A DNA stretch of 64,000 nucleotides from Sneathiella sedimenti (GTDB lineage: Bacteria > Pseudomonadota > Alphaproteobacteria > Sneathiellales > Sneathiellaceae), in contig NZ_JAFLNC010000004.1 in assembly GCF_017313765.1 (NCBI RefSeq), positions 310,001 to 374,000 on the forward strand, given 5' to 3'. The position numbers and the translations under genes are program-made. The notes under the pieces were generated by a model, which saw only the letters and a program-made list of their open reading frames with translations, searched no databases and was not told where the DNA came from. Position 1 is the stretch's first letter; each line of letters begins with the position of its first letter. Below, in pieces: positions 15,438-27,598 of this stretch.

Positions 15438-16799
15438 ATGAAAAAAGTAGCTTTGACCGTTGCATCTGTAATCGCCATTACGATGCCGGTGTCTTTGGTA
15501 AATGCCGAGACATTGCGAGATGCGTTGGCATCAACTTATCAGAATAACCCCAGCCTGCTGGCCCAACGGGCAAATGTTCGCGGTGTGGACGAAAATGTGC
15601 CGCAGGCCCTGTCGGGCTGGCGCCCGCAGGTTTTTGCCACCGGCGAGGTAGCCGCTCAGCATAATTCGACAAGCACTGCCGCGGCGGGAACGAACAAGAA
15701 TTCCAATCCGCGGGAAGCGGCCCTGGTTGTCACGCAGCCGGTGTATACGGGCGGTCAGACAGTCGCGTCGACCAAATCCGCAGAGGCGGCGGTGGAGGCC
15801 GCACGGGCTGGGTTGTTGTCGACCGAGCAGAATATTTTCCAGTCCGCTGTCGAGGCCTATATGAATGTGCTTCGCGATGAAGCGCTGGTCGAGTTGAACC
15901 GGAATAACTCCGTGGTGCTGCGACGTCAGCTGGAGGCCGCGAATGACCGTTTCCAGGTCGGCGAAATCACCCGTACCGATGTCGCGCAGGCGGAAGCCCG
16001 TTTGGCGGACTCCATTTCCAGGCTGATCCAGGCAGAGGGTAATCTTCGTTCCACCCGCGCCAATTTCGAACGCATTGTCGGTCGCCCACCGGAGAGCCTT
16101 GAAGAGCCTTTGGTTCCCGACGACTTCCCGGAGTCGGAAGAGGCCGCGCTGGCGATCGCCCTTGAAAACCATCCGGATATTGAGGCGGCCAAATTTAACG
16201 AGGAAAGTTCCCGTCACACGATTCGCGCAACCTCCGGGCAGTTGCTGCCGTCACTCGACGTTGAAGGCCGGCTGTCGTCCGGTCGGGAACTTGCGGGCGC
16301 GGGAACAAACAATGATACCGCACGCGTCGGTGCCGTGCTGACAGTTCCGCTGTATCAGTCCGGCTCCGTCTACAGTCAGGTCCGGCAGGCCCGCCAGATC
16401 AACAGTCAGCGCATGCAGGAGATTGAGGAAACGGTCCGCGGCGTCCGTGAATCCGTCATCCAGTCGTGGGAGCTTCTGGAAACTTCCCGCTCTCGGATCG
16501 GGGCGAATGAGGAAGCGGTGCGTGCCAATACCATCGCTCTGGAAGGTGTTGAGCAGGAAGCCCAGGTTGGCTCCCGCACCACACTGGATGTGTTGAACGC
16601 GGAACAGGAACTCCTGCAAAGCAAGGTCGATCTTGTGACCGCCCGGCGTGACCAGTATGTGGCGATCTACACGGTGCTTGCTGCGATCGGCAAATTGAAT
16701 GCGCGCGACCTCGACCTCGATGTCGAGTACTACGATCCGACCGCCAACTACGAAAGGGTACGCAACAAGTGGTTCGGTACTGACGGCGGATTGGATTAA
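15438..16799 (+). CDS. tolC: TolC family outer membrane efflux protein
   Basis: 453 aa. A signal peptide of about 24 residues (KKVALTVASVIAITMPVSLV, then NAE) is followed by ETLRDALASTYQNNPSLLAQ, the standard TolC opening helix. Two internally similar halves with long amphipathic helices are visible, for example the NDRFQVGEITRTDVAQAEAR segment near residue 172 and the matching QEAQVGSRTTLDVLNAEQ segment near residue 372. It forms the outer-membrane channel for type I secretion and multidrug efflux. The ATG at 15438 follows GAGAGGCGAG. The position between the Pcm-like gene and popZ is conserved in alphaproteobacteria. Confidence 0.95.
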   Translation: MKKVALTVASVIAITMPVSLVNAETLRDALASTYQNNPSLLAQRANVRGVDENVPQALSGWRPQVFATGEVAAQHNSTSTAAAGTNKNSNPREAALVVTQPVYTGGQTVASTKSAEAAVEAARAGLLSTEQNIFQSAVEAYMNVLRDEALVELNRNNSVVLRRQLEAANDRFQVGEITRTDVAQAEARLADSISRLIQAEGNLRSTRANFERIVGRPPESLEEPLVPDDFPESEEAALAIALENHPDIEAAKFNEESSRHTIRATSGQLLPSLDVEGRLSSGRELAGAGTNNDTARVGAVLTVPLYQSGSVYSQVRQARQINSQRMQEIEETVRGVRESVIQSWELLETSRSRIGANEEAVRANTIALEGVEQEAQVGSRTTLDVLNAEQELLQSKVDLVTARRDQYVAIYTVLAAIGKLNARDLDLDVEYYDPTANYERVRNKWFGTDGGLD

Positions 16800-16905
16800 G
16801 AATTAATTAAATTAAACCGGCCATAGTTGACGGAATGAGCGAATAATAATGATGAGGCGCATGCTATTCGATAACTAGGCCCCCGGTTTCAATGGTGAAT
16901 TGACT

Positions 16906-17733
16906 ATGAGCGATCCAACGACTGAACAAGAACCGACGATGGAAGAGATTCTTGCCTCCATCCGGCGTATCATCTCCGAGGACGGGGACGAAGAAAGCCA
17001 GGACGAGGAGGGCGCCGCCGCAGCTGATGCTGATGCTGCCGCTGAAGAAGGGGAAGACACTGTCGGGGTCGAAGCTGGCGCGGACGCGGAGACGGAAGAC
17101 GAGCCGGAGGCAATGGCTGAATCCGAGCCTGAACCTGAACCCGAGATGGAGGTTGAGGCGAAAGCTAAAGCCGAGCCCGAGGCCGTTTCAGAACCTGAGC
17201 CGGAACCGGAGCCCGAGGCGGAACTCGACTCTGAGGATGACGTTCTGGAACTGACAGACGTAATCGAGGATGATGATGATATTCTCACCCTTGGCGAGGA
17301 AATCGAGGAAGACGCTGTCGAAGCCGATGCCGATGCCCATGCCGCAGTTCAGGAAGAACCTGAAGGCGACCCGGAACCCGAGGTTGAAGCCGAAGCCGAC
17401 GTAGAAGCGGAGGCCGAGGACGACGCCGAGGTTGAGGCGGAAGAGGTAGCCGAACCTGAGACAGCGGAAGCCGCTGCCGCCCGCACCACAAGCAGCCTGT
17501 TGGCTGACCCCACAATTGCCGCGACGACGACCGCTTTTGCCAGCCTGGCCGGTGCCGTTGCATCATCACGAGGATTGCAGATGGGAAAGAATGCAACTTT
17601 GGAAGACATGGTCAAGGATATGCTCCGTCCGATACTGAAGGACTGGCTCGATCAGAATCTCCCTCAGATCGTGCAGCGCATCGTAGAGCGCGAAGTGAGC
17701 AAGCTCGCTGACCGGGCGGACGACGACGAATAA
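16906..17733 (+). CDS. popZ: PopZ-family polar organizing protein (DUF2497)
   Basis: 275 aa. The N terminus (EPTMEEILASIRRIISEDG, residues 9-27) is the conserved PopZ helix that recruits client proteins. Residues about 28-190 form a very acidic, proline-rich, disordered spacer made largely of Glu-Pro and Glu-Ala repeats. The last 50 residues (NATLEDMVKDMLRPILKDWL and onward) form the oligomerisation helices. PopZ builds condensates at cell poles and anchors the chromosome origin in Caulobacter. The spacer is longer than in Caulobacter PopZ. The neighbour valS is the usual partner in gene order. Confidence 0.9.
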   Translation: MSDPTTEQEPTMEEILASIRRIISEDGDEESQDEEGAAAADADAAAEEGEDTVGVEAGADAETEDEPEAMAESEPEPEPEMEVEAKAKAEPEAVSEPEPEPEPEAELDSEDDVLELTDVIEDDDDILTLGEEIEEDAVEADADAHAAVQEEPEGDPEPEVEAEADVEAEAEDDAEVEAEEVAEPETAEAAAARTTSSLLADPTIAATTTAFASLAGAVASSRGLQMGKNATLEDMVKDMLRPILKDWLDQNLPQIVQRIVEREVSKLADRADDDE

Positions 17734-17813
17734 AGTCCTTCCTCCCGGGTGGTGAGCCGACTATATTACTCCCGAATTTTTTTGCCGACGAATAAATAAA
17801 GAAAGGTTCAGCG

Positions 17814-20453
<2,640 letters not shown>

Positions 20454-20461
20454 AGACTAGA

Positions 20462-20487
20462 GCCGGATGCCTTGACGGGTGTCCGGC
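20462..20487. terminator. Hairpin between convergent valS and PAP2 gene
   Basis: A 10-bp stem (GCCGGATGCC with GGGTGTCCGGC, including two G-U pairs in RNA) and 6-nt loop fill the gap between the two stop codons. TCTTTT follows on the plus strand and TCTAGTCTTT on the minus strand, so it may terminate both genes. Confidence 0.65.
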
Positions 20488-21234
20488 CTATCTTTTCAGG
20501 AAGGCGGGCGCCTTGTCCCAGCCCCAGTTCAGCAGGCTGTCGATCCAGCGGACCAGCGGGCTGATTTTCAGCCACGGCAGCAGGATCAGGCAGGCCGCCC
20601 CGCCACCGACGATAACGTCCGTAAACCAGTGGCCACCTCCGGCAAGGCGCGGGACACTGACGAAAATCATCAACAGGACACTCAGAACCGCGATTGCGGG
20701 ACGGTTCCGGAACAGCATAATGACTCCGCCCGCGAACAACGCACTGGTCATTGCGTGGTCGCCCGGGAAGGAGTTATCGGTCGAGGTCTTGACCGTATAG
20801 CCGGTGATATAGTCGTTTATGTTGTTAAACGGGGTGAGGACGAGGCCGGGGCTTGGATGAATGAAGTCACCAACGACCTTTTTCGAGACGAGCAGCGCGA
20901 TGAGGATCAGGAAAGTGATTGCGCCAATTCTGGCGGTGACGTCAATGCGTTCCTCCCGCCGTGTCGAGACCACCAGATAGATGCAAATTGCCAGCATGAA
21001 GACGAATGTCGCCCGGTCGAAGGTCTTGCTGTTTGTCCAGGCCCAGAACTGGGTGAGGAAGCCGTCCGGCGTGATCGTGCTGTTGAGGCTGCGGAAAATG
21101 CGGGTGTCGAGGCTCTGCCAAATCACCTCATAAAGGCCGGTGAAGTTTGAAATCAGCAAAAGTGCTGCCAGCGCATTGCACACCAGCAGCAGGATAATCG
21201 ACTTGCGTAAATTCGGGGACTCAGTGGAAGTCAT
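20488..21234 (-). CDS. PAP2-family membrane phosphatase
   Basis: 248 aa integral membrane protein with about six hydrophobic segments. The phosphatase motifs are present in modified form: SFPGDHA (motif 2, with the catalytic His) and RLAGGGHWFTDVIVGG (motif 3, with His and Asp), preceded by a TSTDNS stretch. PAP2 enzymes remove phosphate from lipid A, undecaprenyl pyrophosphate or phosphatidic acid, and the substrate cannot be told here. The start at 21234 is preferred because AAGGA lies 10 nt upstream; a TTG 13 codons earlier is possible. It is convergent with valS. Confidence 0.85.
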   Translation of the reverse strand: MTSTESPNLRKSIILLLVCNALAALLLISNFTGLYEVIWQSLDTRIFRSLNSTITPDGFLTQFWAWTNSKTFDRATFVFMLAICIYLVVSTRREERIDVTARIGAITFLILIALLVSKKVVGDFIHPSPGLVLTPFNNINDYITGYTVKTSTDNSFPGDHAMTSALFAGGVIMLFRNRPAIAVLSVLLMIFVSVPRLAGGGHWFTDVIVGGGAACLILLPWLKISPLVRWIDSLLNWGWDKAPAFLKR

Positions 21235-21438
21235 GTAATCGCGATCCTTCAAGGCCTCTGATACTCGCGGCAACCCAGTATTTCGCCGCCTTTTGCATAT
21301 AGCGGGATTTTCAACCTAATCTCAAGAGTCAAAATTTTGATTGAGTGGAGGGCGGAATTAGCCTTAGAGTTGTGTCATCATTCCATTAAACGAGAAACCG
21401 GAGAAAATCCGGCGCCGAAACAGGGAAGGACCCCCGAC

Positions 21439-22893
21439 ATGACAGACATTCATTTTGCGCCTGCCTATGAACAGGCAGCGAAGATCGCCAAGGGTGAGAT
21501 TGGTGCAGAGGAACTGCTGGATCACTATCTTGCGCGGATCGGGAAATATAATGGCGACCTGAACGCCGTGATCTGGATGGATGAGAAAGGCGCGCGGGCG
21601 CGGGCGAAGGCGGCGGATGCGGCCCGGGCGCGCGGTGACCGTCTTGGTCCGCTGCATGGCGTGCCGATGACGATCAAGGAATCCTATAACTTCGTCGGCA
21701 GCCCGTCCACATGGGGAAATCCGGCGTGGAAGGATCATTACCCGGAAAAGAACGCTTTGAGTGTTCAGCGCCTTCTGGATGCAGGCGCGAATATTTTCGG
21801 GAAAACCAACGTGCCCTTCATGCTCGCCGACTGGCAGAGCTTTAATGATATCTACGGGACGACGCATAACCCCTGGGATATGAGCCGGACACCCGGCGGA
21901 TCTTCCGGCGGCTCCGCGGCGGCGCTGGCGGCGGGTCTTTCGGGGATCGAGACGGGCTCCGACATTGGCGCGTCCATCCGTAACCCGGCCCATTACTGCG
22001 GTGTCTGCGGCCATAAGCCGACCTACGGCATTATTCCGGGACAGGGCCAGAAACCGCCGGGAATTGTCGCTGACAGCGATATCTCGGTGCTGGGTCCGCT
22101 TGCGCGCTCGGCCTTTGACCTGGAGATTGCGCTGGATGTCATGGCGGGTGCGGGTAGTCCGCAGAATGGCGCCTGGAAACTCGATCTGAAACCGGCGCGC
22201 CACCGGCATCTGAAAGACTTCCGCGTCGCCGTGATGACAAGCGCCGAAGGCTTCGATGTGGATAATGACTATCAGGCGGCGCTGAATGGGATAGCTGACA
22301 AGCTGGAGGCGGCGGGTGCCCGCGTCAGCCGGACCGCACGCCCCGATATCCCCATCGCGGCGGCCTATGAAACCTATATTCTGCTGCTCCGGGCGGCGAC
22401 TTCCGGCGCGCTCTCCGATGACCAGCTGGAGCGGTTCCGCAAGATCGTTGCCGAGGCGGACCCGGATGACAAGAGCTACCTCACCCTGATGGCGCGAGCC
22501 GGGACCCTGTCGCACAAGGAATGGTTACGGATCAATAATGAACGTCACCTGATGGCACGCAAATGGGCGGAATTTTTCGGCGATTGGGATGTCCTGATCT
22601 GTCCCGCCGCGGCCGGACCGGCTTTCCCGCAGAACCAGAAAGGGGAGCGGCAGGATCGGATGATCGATATCAACGGAAATCTTCAGCCAAGCACGGACCA
22701 GATGTTCTGGGCCGGCTACCCAAATATGGTTGACCTGCCGTCGACTGTCGTTCCGGCAGGGATTACGCCCGGCGGTCTTCCGGTCGGGTTGCAGGCCGTC
22801 GCCGCCTATGGGGAGGATAAGACCTCCTTGAAGCTCTGCCAGTTGATCGAGGAGGCATTTGGCGGCTTTACCCCACCTGCCGGATATGACTGA
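21439..22893 (+). CDS. Amidase signature family amidase
   Basis: 484 aa. The amidase-signature catalytic triad is visible: the Lys in GVPMTIKESYN (near residue 81), the cis-Ser in the GGSSGGSAAALAAG glycine-rich stretch (near residue 157) and the nucleophile Ser in GSDIGASIRNPA (near residue 180). These enzymes hydrolyse amides to acid plus ammonia. The start at 21439 is preferred over 21337 because AAGGA is 9 nt upstream and the family sequence begins there. It stands alone, divergent from the PAP2 gene. The lack of GatC/GatB neighbours argues against a GatA role. Confidence 0.9.
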   Translation: MTDIHFAPAYEQAAKIAKGEIGAEELLDHYLARIGKYNGDLNAVIWMDEKGARARAKAADAARARGDRLGPLHGVPMTIKESYNFVGSPSTWGNPAWKDHYPEKNALSVQRLLDAGANIFGKTNVPFMLADWQSFNDIYGTTHNPWDMSRTPGGSSGGSAAALAAGLSGIETGSDIGASIRNPAHYCGVCGHKPTYGIIPGQGQKPPGIVADSDISVLGPLARSAFDLEIALDVMAGAGSPQNGAWKLDLKPARHRHLKDFRVAVMTSAEGFDVDNDYQAALNGIADKLEAAGARVSRTARPDIPIAAAYETYILLLRAATSGALSDDQLERFRKIVAEADPDDKSYLTLMARAGTLSHKEWLRINNERHLMARKWAEFFGDWDVLICPAAAGPAFPQNQKGERQDRMIDINGNLQPSTDQMFWAGYPNMVDLPSTVVPAGITPGGLPVGLQAVAAYGEDKTSLKLCQLIEEAFGGFTPPAGYD

Positions 22894-23152
22894 CGGTCAA
22901 GGCTGATAATCCTTAAAGACTCCAAGAAAATGCCTTAATTTCAGCGGCCTTTGATAAGATGCTGTATTTAAACGAAAAATGGAATTCCGCGTGACTGGAC
23001 CCTAAATTTTTCGTAAAAATTCCGGCGGATAGCAAGATTTTGTAAAGGAATTTTTGCTATTTCTTATCTCAGGTTGACTGTGCCGGAACGCGTCGGTCCA
23101 AGCGGCGAAAAGGGACCGGGAGCGCGGCGGAACTTCTGCTTTGGAGGTAAAA
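22894..23152. other. Intergenic region with AT-rich inverted repeats
   Basis: 259 bp without a gene. It holds two dyads: AATTTTT-CGT-AAAAATT (23005-23021) and an imperfect ATAGCAA...TTGCTAT repeat (23029-23060). The left part could end the amidase transcript and the right part could carry the promoter of the next gene. No RNA gene is recognised. Confidence 0.4.
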
Positions 23153-23578
23153 ATGGCCTATGCCATTCCGATGATCGAGCCGCATTCCCGAAAACGGGCG
23201 ATCGCCTATTCAGGCATTTCCTGGACATGTCTGTTTTTCGGACCATTCCCGGCCTTATACCGCGGTCATATCCTTGGTTTTGTCGGCATGTCGTTGGTCA
23301 ATCTCGCGACCCTTGGATTATCCATGCCGGTCTTTATCTTCGTCTATAACGCCTGGCATTATCATTCGTTGCTGTCGCAGGGGTATCAGCCGGCGCGGGA
23401 CAGCTATGGCGTCGTGACAGAGGAATTCGTACACATGCCCCCCGGCTTTCACGATGACGCGGACGATATTTACGACACCGGCGAGGCACCCCGGGCACGG
23501 CGGATTCGTCTTGCAACACCGAAACTGTCCGACCGCCTGATCGATGATCATCGTCAGGGATCTCTGTTTAAAAAGTAA
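23153..23578 (+). CDS. Small membrane protein of unknown function
   Basis: 141 aa. Two hydrophobic stretches lie at about residues 17-40 (YSGISWTCLFFGPFPALYRG) and 43-68, followed by a charged, probably cytoplasmic tail with an acidic FHDDADDIYDTGE segment. The layout is reminiscent of small DUF2628-type proteins, but I am not sure of the family. A near-perfect GGAGGT ribosome site lies 5 nt before the ATG at 23153. It is convergent with the thioesterase gene. No function can be given. Confidence 0.7.
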   Translation: MAYAIPMIEPHSRKRAIAYSGISWTCLFFGPFPALYRGHILGFVGMSLVNLATLGLSMPVFIFVYNAWHYHSLLSQGYQPARDSYGVVTEEFVHMPPGFHDDADDIYDTGEAPRARRIRLATPKLSDRLIDDHRQGSLFKK

Positions 23579-23586
23579 CGGCTGTC

Positions 23587-24000
23587 CTAAAGCAGCATGA
23601 CACTGGTTGTCACATGGGCGACCGGCTTTGACGCGTCTCCCATATGCAGATTGACTTCCCCGTAAACCAGACGCTTGCCGGACTTGATGACGCGGGCCTC
23701 TGCTAACATCTCTGTACCCTCCGCCGGGCGCAGGAAGGTCGTCTGCATATTTACCGAGGTCATGGAGACAAAGGAGCCTGCATTGGCGGCTACCGCAAAC
23801 ACCATGGCGGTATCGGCGAGCGCCATGATCGCCTGGCCGCAGATCATGCCGCCGAGGCGGTTGATCCGGGATGTCGCGGGTATCCGGAGCGTTGCGTTGC
23901 CTTTCGAGATCGAGGTGAGGGTGATATCCAGCTCCTTGATCCAGTCCGAGAAGCTGTTCTCATAGAAGTCTTGCGCTTCCTTTAAGGTGATTTCTGACAT
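23587..24000 (-). CDS. PaaI-type hotdog thioesterase
   Basis: 137 aa hotdog-fold protein of the PaaI/YbgC thioesterase group. The core shows NRLGGMICGQAIMALADTAM (residues about 46-65), where the usual family HGG is GGM, followed by TSVNMQTTFLRPAEGTEM. It probably hydrolyses an acyl-CoA. The start at 24000 gives the usual family length; an in-frame start at 24069 adds 23 residues without family support. It is divergent from an acyl-CoA synthetase gene, suggesting a shared role in acyl-CoA turnover. Confidence 0.85.
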   Translation of the reverse strand: MSEITLKEAQDFYENSFSDWIKELDITLTSISKGNATLRIPATSRINRLGGMICGQAIMALADTAMVFAVAANAGSFVSMTSVNMQTTFLRPAEGTEMLAEARVIKSGKRLVYGEVNLHMGDASKPVAHVTTSVMLL

Positions 24001-24174
24001 AGGGGCCTGTCTTGCTGAAGGAATTGAGGGAACAGGATGGCCTATGTTCGGGCGGCAGGCAATATCCAATCAAGAGGCCTGCTTTTTCATCGCATTATGA
24101 TCAGCCGCTACACAGCCCCTTTACCTTCGACGCGAATTCTCTAATACTTCTGGAATACAGACAGGGAGCAGGGA

Positions 24175-25734
24175 ATGTTTATTTCACAACTTTTGACGCG
24201 CGCGGTCCAGACCAAGCGCGATAGCATCGCCACCATCTGCGCCGGGAGGGAGAGGACCTACGGCGAGTTTGCCGAGCGGGTGCAGAGATTTGCCGGCGCG
24301 CTTCGGGAACTCGGGATCACGACCGGGGAGCGCGTGGCCATCCTCGCGCTGAATTCCGACCGGTATCTGGAGTTTTATTATGCGACACCCTGGGCGGGCG
24401 GGGTGTTCGTCCCGGTCAACACGCGCCTTGCGGTGCCGGAGTTCGCCTATTGGCTGAAAGATTCCGGATCGGAGATCCTGCTGGTCGATGATGCGTTTAC
24501 CGGCGTTGTGGGCGAGCTTCGGGCGCAGGTTCCGTCGCTGCGGGAGGTAATCTATATCGGCGATGGCGATACGCCCGAGGGTATGCTGAATTATGAGGCG
24601 CTGGTCTCCAGTCACGATCCGGTCGCGGATGCCGGGCGCGGCTATGATGACATCGCCGGGCTGTTTTACACCGGCGGGACAACCGGCGTCTCCAAGGGCG
24701 TGATGCTGAGCCATACGAACTTTATCACCAACACCCTCAATGCCATGCCCTGCTTCAGCTTTGAGGAGGATGCGCGCTGGCTGCATGTGGCGCCGATGTT
24801 TCATATCGCTGATGGCGCCGCGGTCTTCGGGACGACCATGGGGCTCGGCGTGCATGTCTTCATCCCTGGCTTTACGCCGAAAGGAACAATGGAGGCTATC
24901 CAGAAATTCCGGATCACCAACACGCTTCTGGTGCCGACCATGGTCAATATGGTGGTCAATGACCCGGCCATTGGCGATTTTGACATGAGCAGCCTGAAAG
25001 CGATCATATACGGCGCGTCGCCGATGCCCGAGGCGGTGATCAAGAAGGCCCTGGAGGTATTGCCGGGCGCGGGCTTCACCCATGCCTATGGCCAGACGGA
25101 GTGTGCGCCGCTGGTCACCTTCACCGGGCCGGAGTTTCATGTGTTGGACGGGCCGAACGCGGGCCGCTTCAAATCGGCCGGCCGGCCGGTCTATGGGGTC
25201 GAGGTGCGCATCTTCGATGCGAATGATGAGGAGGTGCCCTATGGGACCGTTGGCGAAGTTTGCGTGCGCGGCGCCAATGTCATGCTCGGCTATTGGAACA
25301 AGCCCGAGCAGACGGCCGAGGCGCTGCGGGGCGGCTGGATGCATTCCGGTGACGGCGGCTATATGGATGAGCAGGGCTTCGTCTATATCGTCGACCGGGT
25401 GAAGGACATGATTATTTCGGGTGGGGAGAATGTCTTCTCCGCCGAGGTGGAGAACGCCGTATACCAGCATCCGGCGGTGGCCGAATGTGCGGTCATCGGT
25501 ATCCCCCATGACACCTGGGGTGAGCAGGTCCACGCGGTTGTCCGCCTGCATGAGGGGCAGGCGGCGACGGACAAGGAGATTATCGAGTTCAGCCACACCC
25601 TGATTGCCGGGTTCAAATGTCCGCGCAGCGTCGATTTCACTAATGACCCGCTGCCGCTCTCCGGGGCAGGGAAGATCCTCAAGACCGAGCTGCGCAAGCC
25701 GTACTGGGCGGATCGGGAAAAGCAGGTCAGCTAG
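24175..25734 (+). CDS. Acyl-CoA synthetase (AMP-forming)
   Basis: 519 aa, acyl-adenylate-forming (ANL) superfamily. Visible motifs are the P-loop YTGGTTGVSKGVMLSHTN (about residues 162-179), AYGQTECAPL (near residue 304), the hinge and nucleotide region HSGDGGYMDEQGFVYIVDR (near residue 391) and the C-terminal catalytic lysine in LSGAGKILKTELR. It activates a carboxylic acid to acyl-CoA using ATP. Chain length cannot be fixed, but medium- or long-chain fatty acids are typical. GGGAGCAGGGA precedes the ATG. It is divergent from a thioesterase gene. Confidence 0.92.
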   Translation: MFISQLLTRAVQTKRDSIATICAGRERTYGEFAERVQRFAGALRELGITTGERVAILALNSDRYLEFYYATPWAGGVFVPVNTRLAVPEFAYWLKDSGSEILLVDDAFTGVVGELRAQVPSLREVIYIGDGDTPEGMLNYEALVSSHDPVADAGRGYDDIAGLFYTGGTTGVSKGVMLSHTNFITNTLNAMPCFSFEEDARWLHVAPMFHIADGAAVFGTTMGLGVHVFIPGFTPKGTMEAIQKFRITNTLLVPTMVNMVVNDPAIGDFDMSSLKAIIYGASPMPEAVIKKALEVLPGAGFTHAYGQTECAPLVTFTGPEFHVLDGPNAGRFKSAGRPVYGVEVRIFDANDEEVPYGTVGEVCVRGANVMLGYWNKPEQTAEALRGGWMHSGDGGYMDEQGFVYIVDRVKDMIISGGENVFSAEVENAVYQHPAVAECAVIGIPHDTWGEQVHAVVRLHEGQAATDKEIIEFSHTLIAGFKCPRSVDFTNDPLPLSGAGKILKTELRKPYWADREKQVS

Positions 25735-25749
25735 CCACGCCCGGCGGCA

Positions 25750-27411
25750 TCACGGCCCGCGCGAGCAATCACGGATCTCCACCCGTCGCCGGGGGAGGTT
25801 GCTGCTGCTGTCCTCGCCCCGGCCGATCATATAAAGGGCCGTCTCGTCGAGCCCGGCATCCGCCATCAGGCGGGTGACCGCGGCCGCGCGCTGCCGTGAC
25901 AGGCGATAGTTATCGAAGCTCGACCCGCTCGGGTCCGAATGGCCGGAGATAACGATGAAATGGCTGCCGGCCTCCCTGTAATCGGAGGCGAGTTTGCGAA
26001 TAAGGCTTATGGGCTCCTTGCTGGTGATCTGGGTTGATCCCACGCCGAAGGTGACGATCATTTGCGGCGACTGGTCCCAGCAATAGTCCGGGATGGTGGC
26101 GACGATCCGTTTTGAATGATCGTGTTCTGCCGCGTTCAGCGCGTAGCTGATCCGGCCGAGACCCTCCTCAAGGGTATCGAGCACCGCTGCGGATTTCGCC
26201 GCGCTCCGTTCCAGCGTATCGAGCTTCAGCTTAAGGCTGACGGTGTCTGCCTCTGCGCGTTGCCGGGTTGTCTTGGCGAGGGTTGCGATTGTTTCGGTAT
26301 TCTCCTGCGCCAGCTTCTCGATGGTCCCGATCCGGTCGTCAAGGGTCGTCAGCTGGCTGTTGTCCTCCCTGTTTTCGCCGGCAAAGAGGGGGCCGAGATT
26401 TTCAATCGGAACGGCGAAGGGCAGGCGGGTGCTGCCGTTGAAGAACAGCTCGAAGCGGGAAGTGGAGCCGAGATAGAGAACCGGTTCGGAATCTACGCCC
26501 TGGTTCAGATGCACCACCGGAAAGCTGAAAAAGCCGGCCAGCGTTTTCCGGAATTTAGACGACACATCCACATCTTCCGGCAGGTCCGCAAGGTCGCCAT
26601 GGCAGATATTGGACATGTTCAGTCCCGGATAGAGCCTTGGCGTCTCCGGCGTGGCGGATACGATCTTCTTGTCTGCCACCATGATGATACATTCGCGTAG
26701 CTCGCGTGCCTGATGACCGGCATAGATAATCGAACCGGTGGACGCCAGCATCAGGACCAGCACCGTCACGAAGAAACGATGATTGTTGAAAGTGCAGACC
26801 GCCAGAAAACGGCGGTAGATATTACGGGCGACTTCCGTCCCGTCAGGGCTGGTGGCGGAACGACCCCCGCTTCTGTGGCGCTGCAGGGACAGCGCCAGAT
26901 GTTCGCGCCCGATCAGGATTTGCGAGGGTTGCCGGCGGTTGCGCTTGGGCAGCAGGAAAACGAACATATGCAGCACGTTAAGCACAAATATACCGAGGCT
27001 GAGGCCGATGATCTTGAGCCGCCGCACGGGCTTCAGGTGCTTGTGCGAGGTGATCATCGTGATCCTGACCACAAGCCAGACACCGAAGATCACCGCAAGG
27101 ATGGCCGTATAGATAGCCCATGATTTCAGGACGATGACCGTCAGGACTCCGCCAATTCTGAGGGCACTGATAAAGAAATCATCAAGGCCCGCATATTTCA
27201 GATACTGCAGGTCGAAGACGCCATAATGCAGGGTTTCGAAGAACAGACCGAACAGAAAGAAATAGCAGAGCATCAGCGTGGTCAGGAAGGGGACCAGCAA
27301 CGCGAGATTATAGGTGCGGTTTACCCTCAGATGCACTTCGCAGAAAATTTCATCGTCCAGGGCCTTGTTTCGACAGCGCTGTCCGGCGCGTGTTACTCCT
27401 TCACATTGCAT
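25750..27411 (-). CDS. Multi-domain membrane protein: Cys/His knuckle, membrane helices, OmpA-like C-terminus
   Basis: 553 aa with an unusual layout. Residues 1-28 hold Cys3-x9-Cys13-x10-Cys24-x2-His27 (CEGVTRAGQRC and CEVH), a likely metal-binding knuckle. About four membrane helices follow (residues 35-155), then a basic linker, a further helix near residue 210-232, a periplasmic region with a coiled coil (about 345-415), and an OmpA-like peptidoglycan-binding domain (about 430-553, with VISGHSDPSGSSFDNYRLSR). It may tether the inner membrane to the cell wall. The knuckle on the cytoplasmic side next to an OmpA domain is odd. Its function is unknown. It is convergent with the acyl-CoA synthetase gene. 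Confidence 0.75.
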   Translation of the reverse strand: MQCEGVTRAGQRCRNKALDDEIFCEVHLRVNRTYNLALLVPFLTTLMLCYFFLFGLFFETLHYGVFDLQYLKYAGLDDFFISALRIGGVLTVIVLKSWAIYTAILAVIFGVWLVVRITMITSHKHLKPVRRLKIIGLSLGIFVLNVLHMFVFLLPKRNRRQPSQILIGREHLALSLQRHRSGGRSATSPDGTEVARNIYRRFLAVCTFNNHRFFVTVLVLMLASTGSIIYAGHQARELRECIIMVADKKIVSATPETPRLYPGLNMSNICHGDLADLPEDVDVSSKFRKTLAGFFSFPVVHLNQGVDSEPVLYLGSTSRFELFFNGSTRLPFAVPIENLGPLFAGENREDNSQLTTLDDRIGTIEKLAQENTETIATLAKTTRQRAEADTVSLKLKLDTLERSAAKSAAVLDTLEEGLGRISYALNAAEHDHSKRIVATIPDYCWDQSPQMIVTFGVGSTQITSKEPISLIRKLASDYREAGSHFIVISGHSDPSGSSFDNYRLSRQRAAAVTRLMADAGLDETALYMIGRGEDSSSNLPRRRVEIRDCSRGP

Positions 27412-27598
27412 TGTTCGGTGCCTCTAGTTTTTATCTGATGTAAATAATCTTAAAAATAGTAAATAAAAATCTACAAACAAGTATAAGTAGTATTTTTAGG
27501 GAAAATTTCCCCCGGGGCCCCGTTAATCCTGGCAAATGCTTGTCCTGGCCCCCGGATCGTATTAACTAGAGGGCATAGATTTCACGAAAGAGAACCGC

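Noticed and set aside
16827-16855. Promoter before popZ (TTGACG)
   Set aside because: Spacing to the nearest TAATGA is only 14 bp and the 17-bp position has a poor -10.
17028-17460. DNA repeat array in the PopZ gene
   Set aside because: The repetition comes from Glu/Pro/Ala-rich coding sequence of a disordered spacer, not from a mobile or CRISPR-type repeat.
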